Source: VXYL01 sp963666465 (GTDB taxonomy: Bacteria > Pseudomonadota > Gammaproteobacteria > Pseudomonadales > Azotimanducaceae). From it: a stretch of 64,000 nucleotides of DNA. This document shows, piece by piece, positions 10,423 to 19,183 of this stretch. The notes under the pieces are model-generated. The model searched no databases. It saw only the letters and a program-made list of their open reading frames with translations, and was not told the origin of the DNA. Position 1 is the first letter of the stretch. The number at the start of each line of letters is the position of its first letter. Made by a program: the position numbers and the translations under genes. The stretch lies in the NCBI GenBank assembly GCA_963666465.1, contig OY762824.1:5518001-5582000 (forward strand). The letters are read 5' to 3'.

Positions 10423-11113
10423 AAGCCGCCATCGTCACCGGCGCCAGCGCTGGCATTGGCCTTGCCACCGCCGAGCGTTTCGTCAACGCCGGCTTCGCCG
10501 TCACGAACCTGTCCGCCGCCCCTGCCCGCTGCCGGCCGTGCGCCACATTCGCTGCGACCTCGCCGACCCGCTCTTTCTGGATGCCGTTCAGGGGGAGCTG
10601 ACAACGGCCTTGGGAGGCGCCGACGAGATCGCCATGATCCACAACGCCTCGCGCCTCGCCAACGACAGCGCCCTCGAAACCGGCGACGAGCCGCTGCGCG
10701 ACGTGCTGCAGATCAACGTGCTCGCCATCAACAGCCTGAACCGCTGGCTGATTCCGCGCATGGGCGCCGGCTCCAGCATCCTCTTCGTCGGCTCCACGCT
10801 CTCGGAGAAGGCGGTGCCGGGGAGCTTCAGCTATGCGGTGAGCAAGCACGCCCAGGTGGGGATGATGCGCGCCGCCTGCCAGGACCTCGCCGGAACCGGC
10901 ATCCACACCGCCTGCATTTGCCCTGGATTCACCGACACGGAGATGCTGCGCGACCATGTGCCGGCGGATGCGATGGATTCAGTGCGCGGCATGTCGGCGT
11001 TCAATCGATTGATCGAGCCGGGGGAGATTGCGGATGCGCTGCTGTGGGCAGCGGCTTCGCCGGTGATCAACGGGGCGGTCATTCATGCGAACTTGGGCCA
11101 AGTGGAACGATGA
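10419..11113 (+). CDS. short-chain dehydrogenase/reductase (one apparent frameshift)
   Basis: The start ATG overlaps the PTPS-like stop. The N-terminus MKAAIVTGASAGIGLATAER carries the NAD(P)-binding TGxxxGxG. At about 10519-10535 the frame changes: the rest (VRHIRCDLADPLFLDAV, IHNASRL, LFVGSTLSEKAVPGSFSYAVSKHAQ, ICPGFTDTEML) is in a different frame. Adding one C to a short C-run near 10519 restores a continuous SDR of about 231 aa. The active-site Ser and YAVSK are intact. Position behind a PTPS homologue recalls sepiapterin-reductase-type pterin reductases, but that is inference. It ends in an ATGA overlap with the transporter gene. The frameshift may be a sequencing error. Confidence 0.8.
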
Positions 11114-11928
11114 CACAGGCCGCGGCGAGCGCACCTGCCGAACCGAACTACAAGCAGCGCCGCCAGCGCGTCTTTCTCGTGCTGGCGGGGATGTTCCTCG
11201 GCACCCTGAGCCTGCTCAACATCCTCGGCATCAGCCGCTTTGTCGATCTTTCCTTCAGCTTCTTTGGCCTCGTCGACATCCCCATGGTGCTGGCGGTGGG
11301 GGTGCTGCCGTATCCGGTCACCTTCATCTGCACCGACCTCATCAGCGAGCTCTACGGCGTGCGCCGCGCCCGCGACGTGGTGTGGGTGGGGCTGCTGCTG
11401 AACGTGTGGGTGGTGTTCCTGCTCTGGCTGGGCGGCGCCCTGCCGGGCTTCGAGCCCCTGGACCCCGCCACCGGCGCACCGATGCTGGACGAGGCCGGCC
11501 GCCCGCCGCCCTTCTTCGAGATTCGAGCGCTGGCGTTCGGGGCGGTGTTCGCCTCAATGGTGGCCTATCTCGTCGCCCAATGGTGTGACGTGCAGCTGTT
11601 CCACTTCTGGAAATGGGTCACCCGCGGCCGCCACCTGTGGCTGCGCAACAACGGCTCGACCTTGGTGAGCCAACTCGTGGACACGACGGCGGTAATCCTG
11701 GTCACCCACTTCTGGGCAAAGGCCCTGCCAGTGGACGAGAACGCCCCCATCGTCGGCCAGCTCCTGACCTTCGTCATCTCCGGCTACGTCTTCAAGATGC
11801 TGGTGGCCCTGGTGGACACGGGCCCAATCTACGGCCTGGTGGCGGTGCTGCGCCCCTGGCTAGGCATGACCAAGGACGAAGAGATCGGCGCCGACGACGA
11901 ACCGGTAGCCTTCCTCGACAATCGGTAG
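11110..11928 (+). CDS. yhhQ: queuosine-precursor transporter (YhhQ family)
   Basis: 272 aa integral membrane protein of the QPTR (formerly DUF165) family, importing preQ0/preQ1 or queuine. Recognisable blocks: FLGTLSLLNILGISRFVDL, PYPVTFICTDLISELYGVRRAR, WVGLLLNVWVVFLLWLGG, AYLVAQWCDVQLFHFWKWVT, LWLRNNGSTLVSQLVDTTAV, and a final helix FKMLVALVDTGPIYGLV. About six membrane helices. Start ATG 11110 overlaps the SDR stop (ATGA), so translation is probably coupled. A much longer upstream extension of this frame reads through the SDR gene and is not real. Confidence 0.92.
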   Translation: MTQAAASAPAEPNYKQRRQRVFLVLAGMFLGTLSLLNILGISRFVDLSFSFFGLVDIPMVLAVGVLPYPVTFICTDLISELYGVRRARDVVWVGLLLNVWVVFLLWLGGALPGFEPLDPATGAPMLDEAGRPPPFFEIRALAFGAVFASMVAYLVAQWCDVQLFHFWKWVTRGRHLWLRNNGSTLVSQLVDTTAVILVTHFWAKALPVDENAPIVGQLLTFVISGYVFKMLVALVDTGPIYGLVAVLRPWLGMTKDEEIGADDEPVAFLDNR

Positions 11929-12055
11929 GCATACGCCCAGCACCGCAGGCCTCCTCGCCAGCGCCCTCCCTGCGTGCGGCCGGCCCCTTGGGGGCATCCT
12001 GCCGACGCGCCGCAAGGGCGCGCCCCGACACGCCGCAAGGCGCGTCATTTCCGGG

Positions 12056-12994
12056 TCACAAGAGCAGTGCCGCCACCTTCGCCACAGACTCCTCGAGCAT
12101 CCTGCTCTCCACGCCGCCGATGCGCAGTCGCGTGACGATCAAGTGGGTCATGCCGAGTTCCTGAACATACTGCGCCACCCATTCCTTCACCGCGCTTGGT
12201 TCGCCGACAATGGCCCACTCGTCGGTGGGCATGTCTCCCCGGCGCGGGTCTGGCTGCAGTTCCAGCCGTTCGCGCATCCGGCGGACGAGGCCTGCATCTT
12301 CCGAGACGAACACCGAACGCATAATCGGCACTTCCGGGGGCTTCGGCCTGTCCTGTTCCGCACACGCCTCGGCATGACGGGCATAGTTCGTCCTCAGCCG
12401 CTCCACCGTCTCCATCGGCGAAGCTAGATACGGCGAGCCGAACGCCGCCGCCTGCGCCAGCGCCTTGGGCCCGAACGCCGCCACCCAGATCGGCGGATGC
12501 GGCTTCTGCACCGGCAGCGGCGAGAGCACCACCGGCTCGGCACCCTCCTCGCTCGTCACCACCGGCTCGCCCTGCCAGGCGCGGATCATGGCATTCAGGC
12601 ACCACGCGAAGATGCGCCGCTTGTCCTTTCGCTCGATGGCGAAGGCGTCGAACATGGCCGGCTGATAGCCACGACCCACGCCCAGCGTGACCCGTCCGCC
12701 GGAGAGCTGATCGAGCACCGCCACCTGTTCGGCGGCCTGCAGTGGATGCCGGAGGGGTAGCAGATACGAGGTGGTGCCAAGCCGGATGCGTGTGGTGCCG
12801 CCGGCTACGGCGGCGAGCAGCATCAGCGGCTCCGGGATGGCGGCGGCGCCCGGGGGTTGATTGGCGCCGCGAAAGTGGTTCTCCGGCAGCCAGAAGGATT
12901 CATAGCCCCAGCCTTCCGCCAAGGCCGCCTGACGCACCAGTTCGCGCCCTTCGGCATGTCCCGAAAGGTGCCACGGAGTGAGGCCCAGATGCAT
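12056..12994 (-). CDS. LLM-class (luciferase-like) flavin-dependent oxidoreductase
   Basis: 312 aa TIM-barrel flavoprotein: MHLGLTPWHLSGHAEGRELV, EGWGYESFWLPENHF, LAAVAGGTTRIRLGTTSYLL, LRHPLQAAEQVAVLDQLSGG, RVTLGVGRGYQP, LPVQKPHPPIWVAAFGPKAL and a C-terminal DEWAIVGEPSAVKEWVAQYV. These are the conserved features of bacterial luciferase-like monooxygenases using FMN or F420. Substrate not predictable. It is one of three LLM proteins in the window (also 30871 and 46277). It is monocistronic or co-directional with the 13024 gene, 29 bp away. Confidence 0.9.
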   Translation of the reverse strand: MHLGLTPWHLSGHAEGRELVRQAALAEGWGYESFWLPENHFRGANQPPGAAAIPEPLMLLAAVAGGTTRIRLGTTSYLLPLRHPLQAAEQVAVLDQLSGGRVTLGVGRGYQPAMFDAFAIERKDKRRIFAWCLNAMIRAWQGEPVVTSEEGAEPVVLSPLPVQKPHPPIWVAAFGPKALAQAAAFGSPYLASPMETVERLRTNYARHAEACAEQDRPKPPEVPIMRSVFVSEDAGLVRRMRERLELQPDPRRGDMPTDEWAIVGEPSAVKEWVAQYVQELGMTHLIVTRLRIGGVESRMLEESVAKVAALLL

Positions 12995-13023
12995 GGCGAA
13001 CTGTGCCGAGCCGCCAGAGCGAC

Positions 13024-13995
13024 TCAGCGTGGGTGCGGCTCGGCCAGCGCGAGCTCGAGGACGTCGGGGGACAGATCCGCGACAGGCACTGCCGTCTGCG
13101 GCGAACGCAGCAGGGTCATCGCCGCCACGGTTGCCTGCACGGCTTCCCGATGCCGCGCCAGGGCGAATTGCCGATACAGCGGATCGTTGTCGAGCAGGAT
13201 GCAGGTTCGCTCGGTACCCGTGCCCTCCGACTCACCGAGAGTGTCTCTGCAAGGAAACTCCGTGCGCCGCCCGAAGCTGTTGCCGGCCACGCCATACTGG
13301 CCGAACCCATCGCCGCCCTCGTCGAACTCCCAATACGCCTCCCAGCCCACGGGAAGTCCGGGAATCACTTCCTGCACCGCGCCGATGGTGCGCTCGGCAA
13401 CACCGGCGAGAAGCTGCTGCCAGGAGATGTCGGCGCCCCGCACTGCGGTGCAGTCGCCGGCAAGCGCCGCAGTGAGCGCGGCAACATCCACCGGATAGTT
13501 GTTGAAGCGATCGGTGACGCTGAACCGCCACCAGCGCCCGGTGTAGATCGGCACCACATGCGCGGGGCTGGTGGCGTCTTGCAGATAGTTCACCACCCGG
13601 CCAAGGTCGGAGAACCGCTCCGCCATCCCCTGCTCGCCGACAAGGCGCTCGGTGACTTCGGCGTAGTGCCGGTTCATCCGCGTCTCGACCATCCACAGGA
13701 AGCGCCCGCTCTCGCCGGCGCGGTCGTAGTAGTTCCACCGGAACAGCTTGCGCCAGAAACCCTTGTCGGCCTGATCGGCATTGGCGCGGGCGATGTAGCG
13801 CACTTCCAGCGGCGTCAGGCGCGGGATGTCCACCCCAACGCAGGCGTTGAACTGCCGAGCGGCAAGAAAGGTGATCTGCTGATGGGTGTCGCCTTCGTAG
13901 CCGCCGGCGAAGGCAGCGACGAGGAGGGACAGCGCGGCAAGGCTGCGCCGGGCCACAATTCGGCCACGCCGACAGATGCTTGCGGCAACGTTCAT
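13024..13995 (-). CDS. secreted protein with zinc-dependent phospholipase C / S1-P1 nuclease-like fold
   Basis: 323 aa from ATG 13995. An N-terminal signal (basic RRGRIVARRS, then LAALSLLVAAFAGG) precedes THQQITFLAARQFN and the helix DLGRVVNYLQDATSPAHVVP. The last is typical of the His/Asp metal site of bacterial zinc phospholipase C and S1/P1 nucleases (family pattern LGRxxHYLQDxxxPxH; here N replaces the first H). Further His and Asp residues are spread through the protein, consistent with an all-helical metalloenzyme. The substrate could be a phospholipid or a nucleic acid. A longer upstream frame reading runs antisense through the lipoprotein gene at 14155 and is not real. Divergent from that lipoprotein gene across 159 bp. 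Confidence 0.62.
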   Translation of the reverse strand: MNVAASICRRGRIVARRSLAALSLLVAAFAGGYEGDTHQQITFLAARQFNACVGVDIPRLTPLEVRYIARANADQADKGFWRKLFRWNYYDRAGESGRFLWMVETRMNRHYAEVTERLVGEQGMAERFSDLGRVVNYLQDATSPAHVVPIYTGRWWRFSVTDRFNNYPVDVAALTAALAGDCTAVRGADISWQQLLAGVAERTIGAVQEVIPGLPVGWEAYWEFDEGGDGFGQYGVAGNSFGRRTEFPCRDTLGESEGTGTERTCILLDNDPLYRQFALARHREAVQATVAAMTLLRSPQTAVPVADLSPDVLELALAEPHPR

Positions 13996-14154
13996 GTGCG
14001 AACCATTGCATTTGTTGCGCAACGTTGCAAGGGCGATTGGCTCGCCAACGATTGCTGCGCTCAAGGCCCCTTCGCCCCTTCGCCGGGTCAGATGCGCCGG
14101 GGGCTGCGCTATGCTTTGGTGGAGAGCTGCGTCTATTCGGGGAGGGGCGGGAAC

Positions 14155-16739
14155 ATGGGCAAGTCCGAGTGCCGGCGTCGCTTCGGCGGGTTGCCGTTTC
14201 TGGTGCTGGCCGTTGCCTTGGTCGGCGGCTGCGCAACGCAGCAGATCTACGAGCAGGTGGATTTCGCCGTGCAGCAGCCGGCAGCGGGACCGGCGCTGCA
14301 GGAGAACGCGCTGGTGGCGCCCGGTTCGGAAGCGGCCCTCGCCGATGTGTCGGGCGTGGACAGCCGCGGCAACCGCAAGCCAATGGTCGAGGGCACGGAG
14401 TACGACGTCGAGGTGCAGGGCGCAACCTACGACTCCGCATCCGACCGGATTCGCTTCCACGCCGACCGGCGCGACATCCCGCCCCAGGGGTATGTGGTGA
14501 CGGTGCGCCAGCCCGACGGCAGCGGCGTGTCGAAACGGTTCAAGCCCGACTTCGCCCTCACCGAGGGGCCGGCGCCGGAAGACGTCGAAGAGTTCGACAC
14601 CATGCTGGTGTGGCGCGAAGGGGAGGATCGCTACGAAATCCCGCAAGGGACGACGCTCATCCCCGGCGAGATCTACGAACTCGTCGCCACCGCGGTGGAC
14701 AAGCTCGGGCGCATGTTCTCCACCGACAGCCCGACGCACCCGATTCCGCCGAGCCGCCTGAACTTGCGTGCCGAGAAATTTCGAGCCCGTGGACGCCGCG
14801 CCGGGGGAGGGCGGCGCTCCGGCCAGCGGCGAGGCGCAACGGAGGAGTCCGCGCTTCCGTGCCGGACCGCCGCTGTCGGACATCATCGACGACGAAGGCT
14901 ATCAACTGCACGCCACCTACGGTGACCCGCCCCGGAACCGCGGCGGTGCCGGGCAGGGAGAAGCCAACCGCCCGGGCGACGGGCAGGGGCAGGGCGCAAG
15001 GCCAGGCGATGAAGGCCAGGGCAGGCGCCAGGGCGGCGCGCCCGGTCAGGGGGAAGGCACACGCCCGGGCACCGCGCCTGGTCAGGGCCAGGGCATGCGT
15101 CCCGGCACGAGAGAGGGACAAGGCAAGGACGGCGGCGGCCAGGGCCAGGGCGATGGCAGGGGCCAGCGTCCGGGCCGGCGCCAGGGCCAAGGCGAGGGCC
15201 AGGGCGCCAGTCCTGGGCAAGGGCAGGGGCAGAGTCAAGGCAGGGGCCCATCCGGGCAGGGACAGACGCCAGGCATGTTGCCGGGCGCGAGCCAGGGGGA
15301 GGCGCACGGCATCCGTCCCGGTGCAGGGGCCGGACAGGGGCTTGTGGACGGCGAAGGTACCGGAAGCGGTCGTGGACGCGGCGAGGGTCCGGGCCAAGTG
15401 AGGAAGCCCCCAAGGCAACGCTCGCGGCCACCCGGACGGCGATCCGGACGGTTCTCCGGACGGCGTGCTCGGCGGCCTTGGCAAGGCGCTGCGCTTCCAG
15501 TCGGATCCCGCCATTGCCCGAGGTCCGTCCCGGCGCGATGCCGTGGCGGTGAACATCGAAGGCGAGCTCTCCGGCAAGCAGAAGGTTGGCCCCGGCGATT
15601 CGGAAGCGCTCGAGGTCACGGTCAGGGACCGCTTCGGCCGCACATGGTCCAACGCCATCGAAGGCAACGGCTCCCACTCGACGCAGACGTTCCGGCTGCC
15701 GCCTGAACGGGTGCAGGTGCAGGTCGAAAACGGCCAGTTCAACGCCGGCGACGGCAAGGTCGAGTTCGAGAAGGACGCCAGAGCGATGCTGAACAAGGAG
15801 TTTGGCGTGACGGTGACATACGACCCGCCGGACCAGCCGCCGCCAGAGCCGCCGCCAGGAGAGGGTGTAGCGGAGCAGCCAGGGCCCAATGGCGACTCGT
15901 CCGAGGGGAACGCGCAGAGTTCGCAGACGCAAGGCGGCGCGGTGGACGGGCAGTTCGGCCAGGTCAGCCCCGGCGGCGCTTCCGGGCCGATGTCGCTCGC
16001 CGCCCAGCGCAAGTTCCAGCCGGACTTCCTGAAGATCGTGCCGCTGATGGAGGAAAGCCAGCTCCAGTACGCCGGCCGGCAGGGACAGCAGGGGCGCGGC
16101 GGCCGCCCGGGCCGCGCCGGCAGTCCCGGCAGCGACGCCATGGGCGTGCTGGAGCGAGGCACGGATGGTCGCAACGGCGGCAACGGCTCGTCGGGCCAGG
16201 CCGGCGCCCGGGGCAGCAAGGGGCCGAACCTGCGCGTGGTGGCCCGCGAAGTGCGCACCATCGACGCCAAGGAGCGGCTGGTGCTGTTCGAAGTGCGGCG
16301 TCCCGGCAGCGGCCTCGAGTATCACGTCCGGGAACTCCACGGCGAACCGGTCGTGATCGCGAGCGTCGGCGGCGAGGGTGGCGGCGGCGGGGATGGCGGC
16401 GACGGCGGTGACATCGAGCTGATCTTGCAGAGCCATGATCTCGAAGGCAGCTTCGTGCTGAGCAGCGTGCCGGGCGAAGGCGGCGACGGCGGGCCGGAGG
16501 GCAAGTCCGGGCGGCCTGGGCTGCCGGGCACGACCCTGAACTGGGCTGATCAAGACCTGCGCAAGATCGAGATTCCGCCGCGCGTCGGCAGCTACGGCAA
16601 CGAGGGCGGCGTCGCCCACGGCGGACGGCCCGGTCACGCGGGCCAGCCCGGTGCGACGAACATCCGCATCCAGCCCGAACCGGCCAGCGCCCTCATTCGC
16701 CGCGCGCCGCAGCAGATTCGCGATGTGGTGCTGTATTGA
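14155..16739 (+). CDS. Gly-rich / collagen-like lipoprotein (two apparent frameshifts)
   Basis: Starts MGKSECRRRFGGLP, then FLVLAVALVGGC: a lipobox (VGGC) with acylation at C26. Segment 1 (to ~14762) is a beta-rich domain (EYDVEVQGATYDSASD, GYVVTVRQPDG, GEIYELVATAVDKLG). The homologous-looking reading moves to a second frame (from ~14768: NFEPVDAAPGEGG, SDIIDDEGYQLHATYGD) followed by ~160 residues of GQGQ/RPGT repeats. It then moves to a third frame (~15402: GSPQGNARGHPDGDPDG, then a globular part and Gly-X-Y runs such as GRGGRPGRAGSPG and GGDGGPEGKSGRPG) to the TGA/TAT end at 16739. As one gene it encodes roughly 860 aa. Whether it is one protein with two indel errors or a decayed gene cannot be told from sequence. 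It begins the four-gene motor/vWA cluster. Confidence 0.62.
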
Positions 16740-16817
16740 TTGATGGGCAGCGCGCGCCGGAGCGATTCGGTGAAGGAGACTCGGTGAGGAACGTGTTGCG
16801 GTCGGCTTGCCGGCAAG

Positions 16818-18191
16818 ATGGCTGATCCCTCGGCAGACTCCCCGGCCGGCTGGAAGGGGCCAGCAGCCACGGCGCCTCCGAAGGTGTCGAAGGCGGTGCT
16901 GTACTCCGCCATTGTTGGGGTCTTGGTGCTGGTGGCGGTGCTGCTGACGGTGATGGTGCGAGAGCCGAATGTCGAGGCGTCGGCAGAGGCGCTTGTGGCC
17001 GACGTGCTGGCGCGCCTGCCCGAAGCCGCTCCGCTGTCGGCGAAACAGATTGCGGACGCGGCTCACGGGCTCGCCGAGGCGCGGGAACTCGACGGCAGCG
17101 AAACGGACATGGCAGTGAATGCCTTGCGGCAGTTGCAGGAACGCATCGCCCAGGAGGTGGGCGCGGCGGTTGGCGAAGGCGCGCTAGAGCAAGCCGAAAG
17201 TGCCTTGCTGGCGGCACGCGGGGCCTGGCCCGACTCCGGCCGCTTCGCCGAGGCTGGCCCCTTGGCACGGCGGCTGCGGCAGGCGCGAGAGATACGCGAT
17301 CTGGTCGCCCAGGTGCGGGATCTGATTGCCCAGGCACGGGACGCCCTGTCGCTGCCGGGCGGCGGCGACTCGCGGCGGCTGGAGTCGCTGAAAGCGGTCG
17401 TCGCGGAGTTGCGGACGGCACTGGAGGAAGTGCAGGCGCCGGACTCTCCGGAAGCGAGGGAGGCCCGCGACGGCATCCGCCGCGAACTGGCCGACTCCGC
17501 GCAGTCGGCTCTCGCCGTGCGGCAGCCCGAGGCGGCCCAGGAGCTTCTCGCCGCCGCCGATGGCCTGGCGCGGGACGATCCCGAAGTCGCGCAACTGCAA
17601 CGGCAGGCGACGCGGCTGGCGGAGTCGGTGTCGCGCGCGTCGGAGATCGCGGAACTCGTCGCCACCGGCCGGGAGCGGCTGGCGGCCGACCAGCTCGCCT
17701 TGCCTCGGGGAAACTCGGCGATCAGCCACTTCGAGGCGGCGCTGGCGCTCGACCCCGGCAATGACGAGGCGACGGCCGGGCTCGAAGCCGTGGCCGAGCG
17801 GTACGGGGTTCTGGCCGGACAGGCGCTCGATCGCCGCGACCCCGATCGCGCCGGAACGCTGATCGAGAAGCTGGCGGCGCTGTCGCCGGCCCACGAACGG
17901 CTGTCCGGGCTGCGGGACCGGCGCGACGACATCCTGGCCGCGGATCGGCAACGGGAAGTGGCGGCTGCGGCCCAGGCGGAGACGACGCCCGCCGCGACCG
18001 CGCCGCAGCCGAGTGCGGCGCCGGCTCGGCCGCCGGCGCAGCAGGCGGCGCCCATCGACGAGGAGGGGCGTGTTTGGGCGGCGGCGGCGGGCACCTGCGA
18101 TGCGAAACTCCTGCGCGTGTACATCGACCGCTATCCAAGCGGGCGGCATGTGGACCAGGCGTGGGTCGAGCTGTCGGCATGTCAGGGCTAG
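16818..18191 (+). CDS. single-pass membrane protein with helical/TPR-like repeats
   Basis: 457 aa. Short Pro/Ala-rich cytoplasmic tail, one membrane helix (about residues 25-48, KAVLYSAIVGVLVLVAVLL), then a long, Glu/Arg/Ala-rich helical region with heptad-like stretches (ELRTALEEVQ, REIRDLVAQVRDLIAQARDA). A TPR-like unit follows (SAISHFEAALALDPGNDEA). An Ala/Pro linker leads to a C-terminal LLRVYIDRYPSGRHVDQAWVEL motif, a form of the Y-L-x-R-Y-P-x-G element common in proteins carrying caspase-like or formylglycine-type modules. No enzyme motif is present. Probably an inner-membrane scaffold with a periplasmic helical arm. It stands 78 bp after the lipoprotein and 153 bp before the MotA/ExbB-like gene; repeat R3 lies between. 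Confidence 0.7.
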   Translation: MADPSADSPAGWKGPAATAPPKVSKAVLYSAIVGVLVLVAVLLTVMVREPNVEASAEALVADVLARLPEAAPLSAKQIADAAHGLAEARELDGSETDMAVNALRQLQERIAQEVGAAVGEGALEQAESALLAARGAWPDSGRFAEAGPLARRLRQAREIRDLVAQVRDLIAQARDALSLPGGGDSRRLESLKAVVAELRTALEEVQAPDSPEAREARDGIRRELADSAQSALAVRQPEAAQELLAAADGLARDDPEVAQLQRQATRLAESVSRASEIAELVATGRERLAADQLALPRGNSAISHFEAALALDPGNDEATAGLEAVAERYGVLAGQALDRRDPDRAGTLIEKLAALSPAHERLSGLRDRRDDILAADRQREVAAAAQAETTPAATAPQPSAAPARPPAQQAAPIDEEGRVWAAAAGTCDAKLLRVYIDRYPSGRHVDQAWVELSACQG

Positions 18192-18209
18192 CGCCGCTTC
18201 GCGGCGCTC

Positions 18210-18292
18210 TGGCAGTTTTCGCTAGCGCGAAAACTGCGAAGGGAAGTGCGCAACCGTTCTCCAACTCGACAGTTTTTCTGCGGCGCAGGCTC
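18210..18292 (+). repeat. Dispersed repeat R3, copy 1 (inside the motor/vWA cluster)
   Basis: Begins with the hairpin GCAGTTTTCGCTAGCGCGAAAACTGC, written here as two arms (CAGTTTTCGC and GCGAAAACTG), followed by GAAGGGAAGTGCGCAACCGT and TCTCCAACTCGACAGTTTTT. A second copy is at 63165-63236. It separates the TM-TPR gene from the MotA/ExbB-like gene. Confidence 0.82.
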
Positions 18293-18344
18293 CCAGAGCG
18301 TTCCTCGATGGTCCGGCGGCGGCATCGGGGCGGTGCCTGAAGCC

Positions 18345-19183
18345 ATGCGCGGCAAGGGACTGCTGGACCTCAGCCGCCTGAATCCAGCGGATCTGCGGGT
18401 GTTCTTCGCCCTCATCAGTCTGGTGGCGGCGTCGATCGTGCTGACCCTCCTCAGCCTTACGCTCGACCCGTCCTCGGTGGCGGCCAAGGTGGTGCTCGAC
18501 CGGGAAGCAAGTACCTGCCTTACCCCTTCACGGTGCAGAACCTCATGCACTTCCTGTTCGCGCTCGGAATCGGCGAAGTGTGCCTGCGCCACTACGGGGC
18601 GCGGGATGCACTGCGGCAACTGGACAAGAACCTGCTGGCGGTGGGGCAGGAGAACGAGGCCTTGGACATGGCCCTGCTCGACGAACTCGAGCGCCGGGTG
18701 GCCGAGGACGGCAAGGGCAACGAGCGCCACATCCACCGGCTCATCCGGCGCGTCGCCGCGCAGTACCGCGCCACGGGCTCCGTGGGCGACGCCCAGGCCG
18801 TGCTCGACTCCAGCGTCGATTACTTCCAGCATGAAGTGGGGCTGCGCTACAGCATTCTGCGCTACCTCACATGGCTGTTGCCGACGCTCGGCTTCATCGG
18901 CACGCTGATCGGCATCAGCCTGGCCCTCGGCTCGGCGGGCAAGCTGCCGGACCTGAACGACCCGGACTCGCTGGAGGTGTGGATCAACGGCCTCACGTCT
19001 GCCCTCGGCGTCGCCTTCTACACGACCCTCGTGGCGCTGGTGCATTCGGCGATCCTGATGTTCCTGACGAGCCTGGCAACGACCCGCGAGGAGCGGGCGC
19101 TGAACGACACCAGCCAGCACTGCCTGGACCACCTCATCAACCGCCTGCGGAACCGCCCGCAGGCCGCCCCGCCGGGGGCATGA
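18345..19183 (+). CDS. MotA/TolQ/ExbB-family ion channel subunit (one apparent frameshift)
   Basis: From ATG 18345: MRGKGLLDLSRLNPADLRV, TM1 (FFALISLVAASIVLTLLSL), then VVLDRE. At about 18508-18512 the frame changes and continues SKYLPYPFTVQNLMHFLFAL (TM2), a helical cytoplasmic loop (QLDKNLLAVGQENEALDMAL), TM3 (LRYLTWLLPTLGFIGTLIGI, the family signature) and TM4 (GLTSALGVAFYTTLVALVHS). One extra A in the AA of CGGGAAGC restores a protein of about 279 aa. The four-TM layout is MotA-like. Family members form pentamers that conduct H+ or Na+ and drive movement of a MotB/ExbD-type dimer. The next gene supplies such a partner and overlaps by ATGA. Confidence 0.82.

Noticed and set aside
12978..14925. 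640-codon frame spanning 13003-14925 on the plus strand
   Set aside because: Only its last part (from 14155) is the lipoprotein; the first part is antisense to the phospholipase C-like gene.
14657..17066. Long minus-strand frames opposite the lipoprotein gene
   Set aside because: They mirror the Gly-rich repeats and have no family signature; the plus strand has a lipobox and coupled downstream genes.
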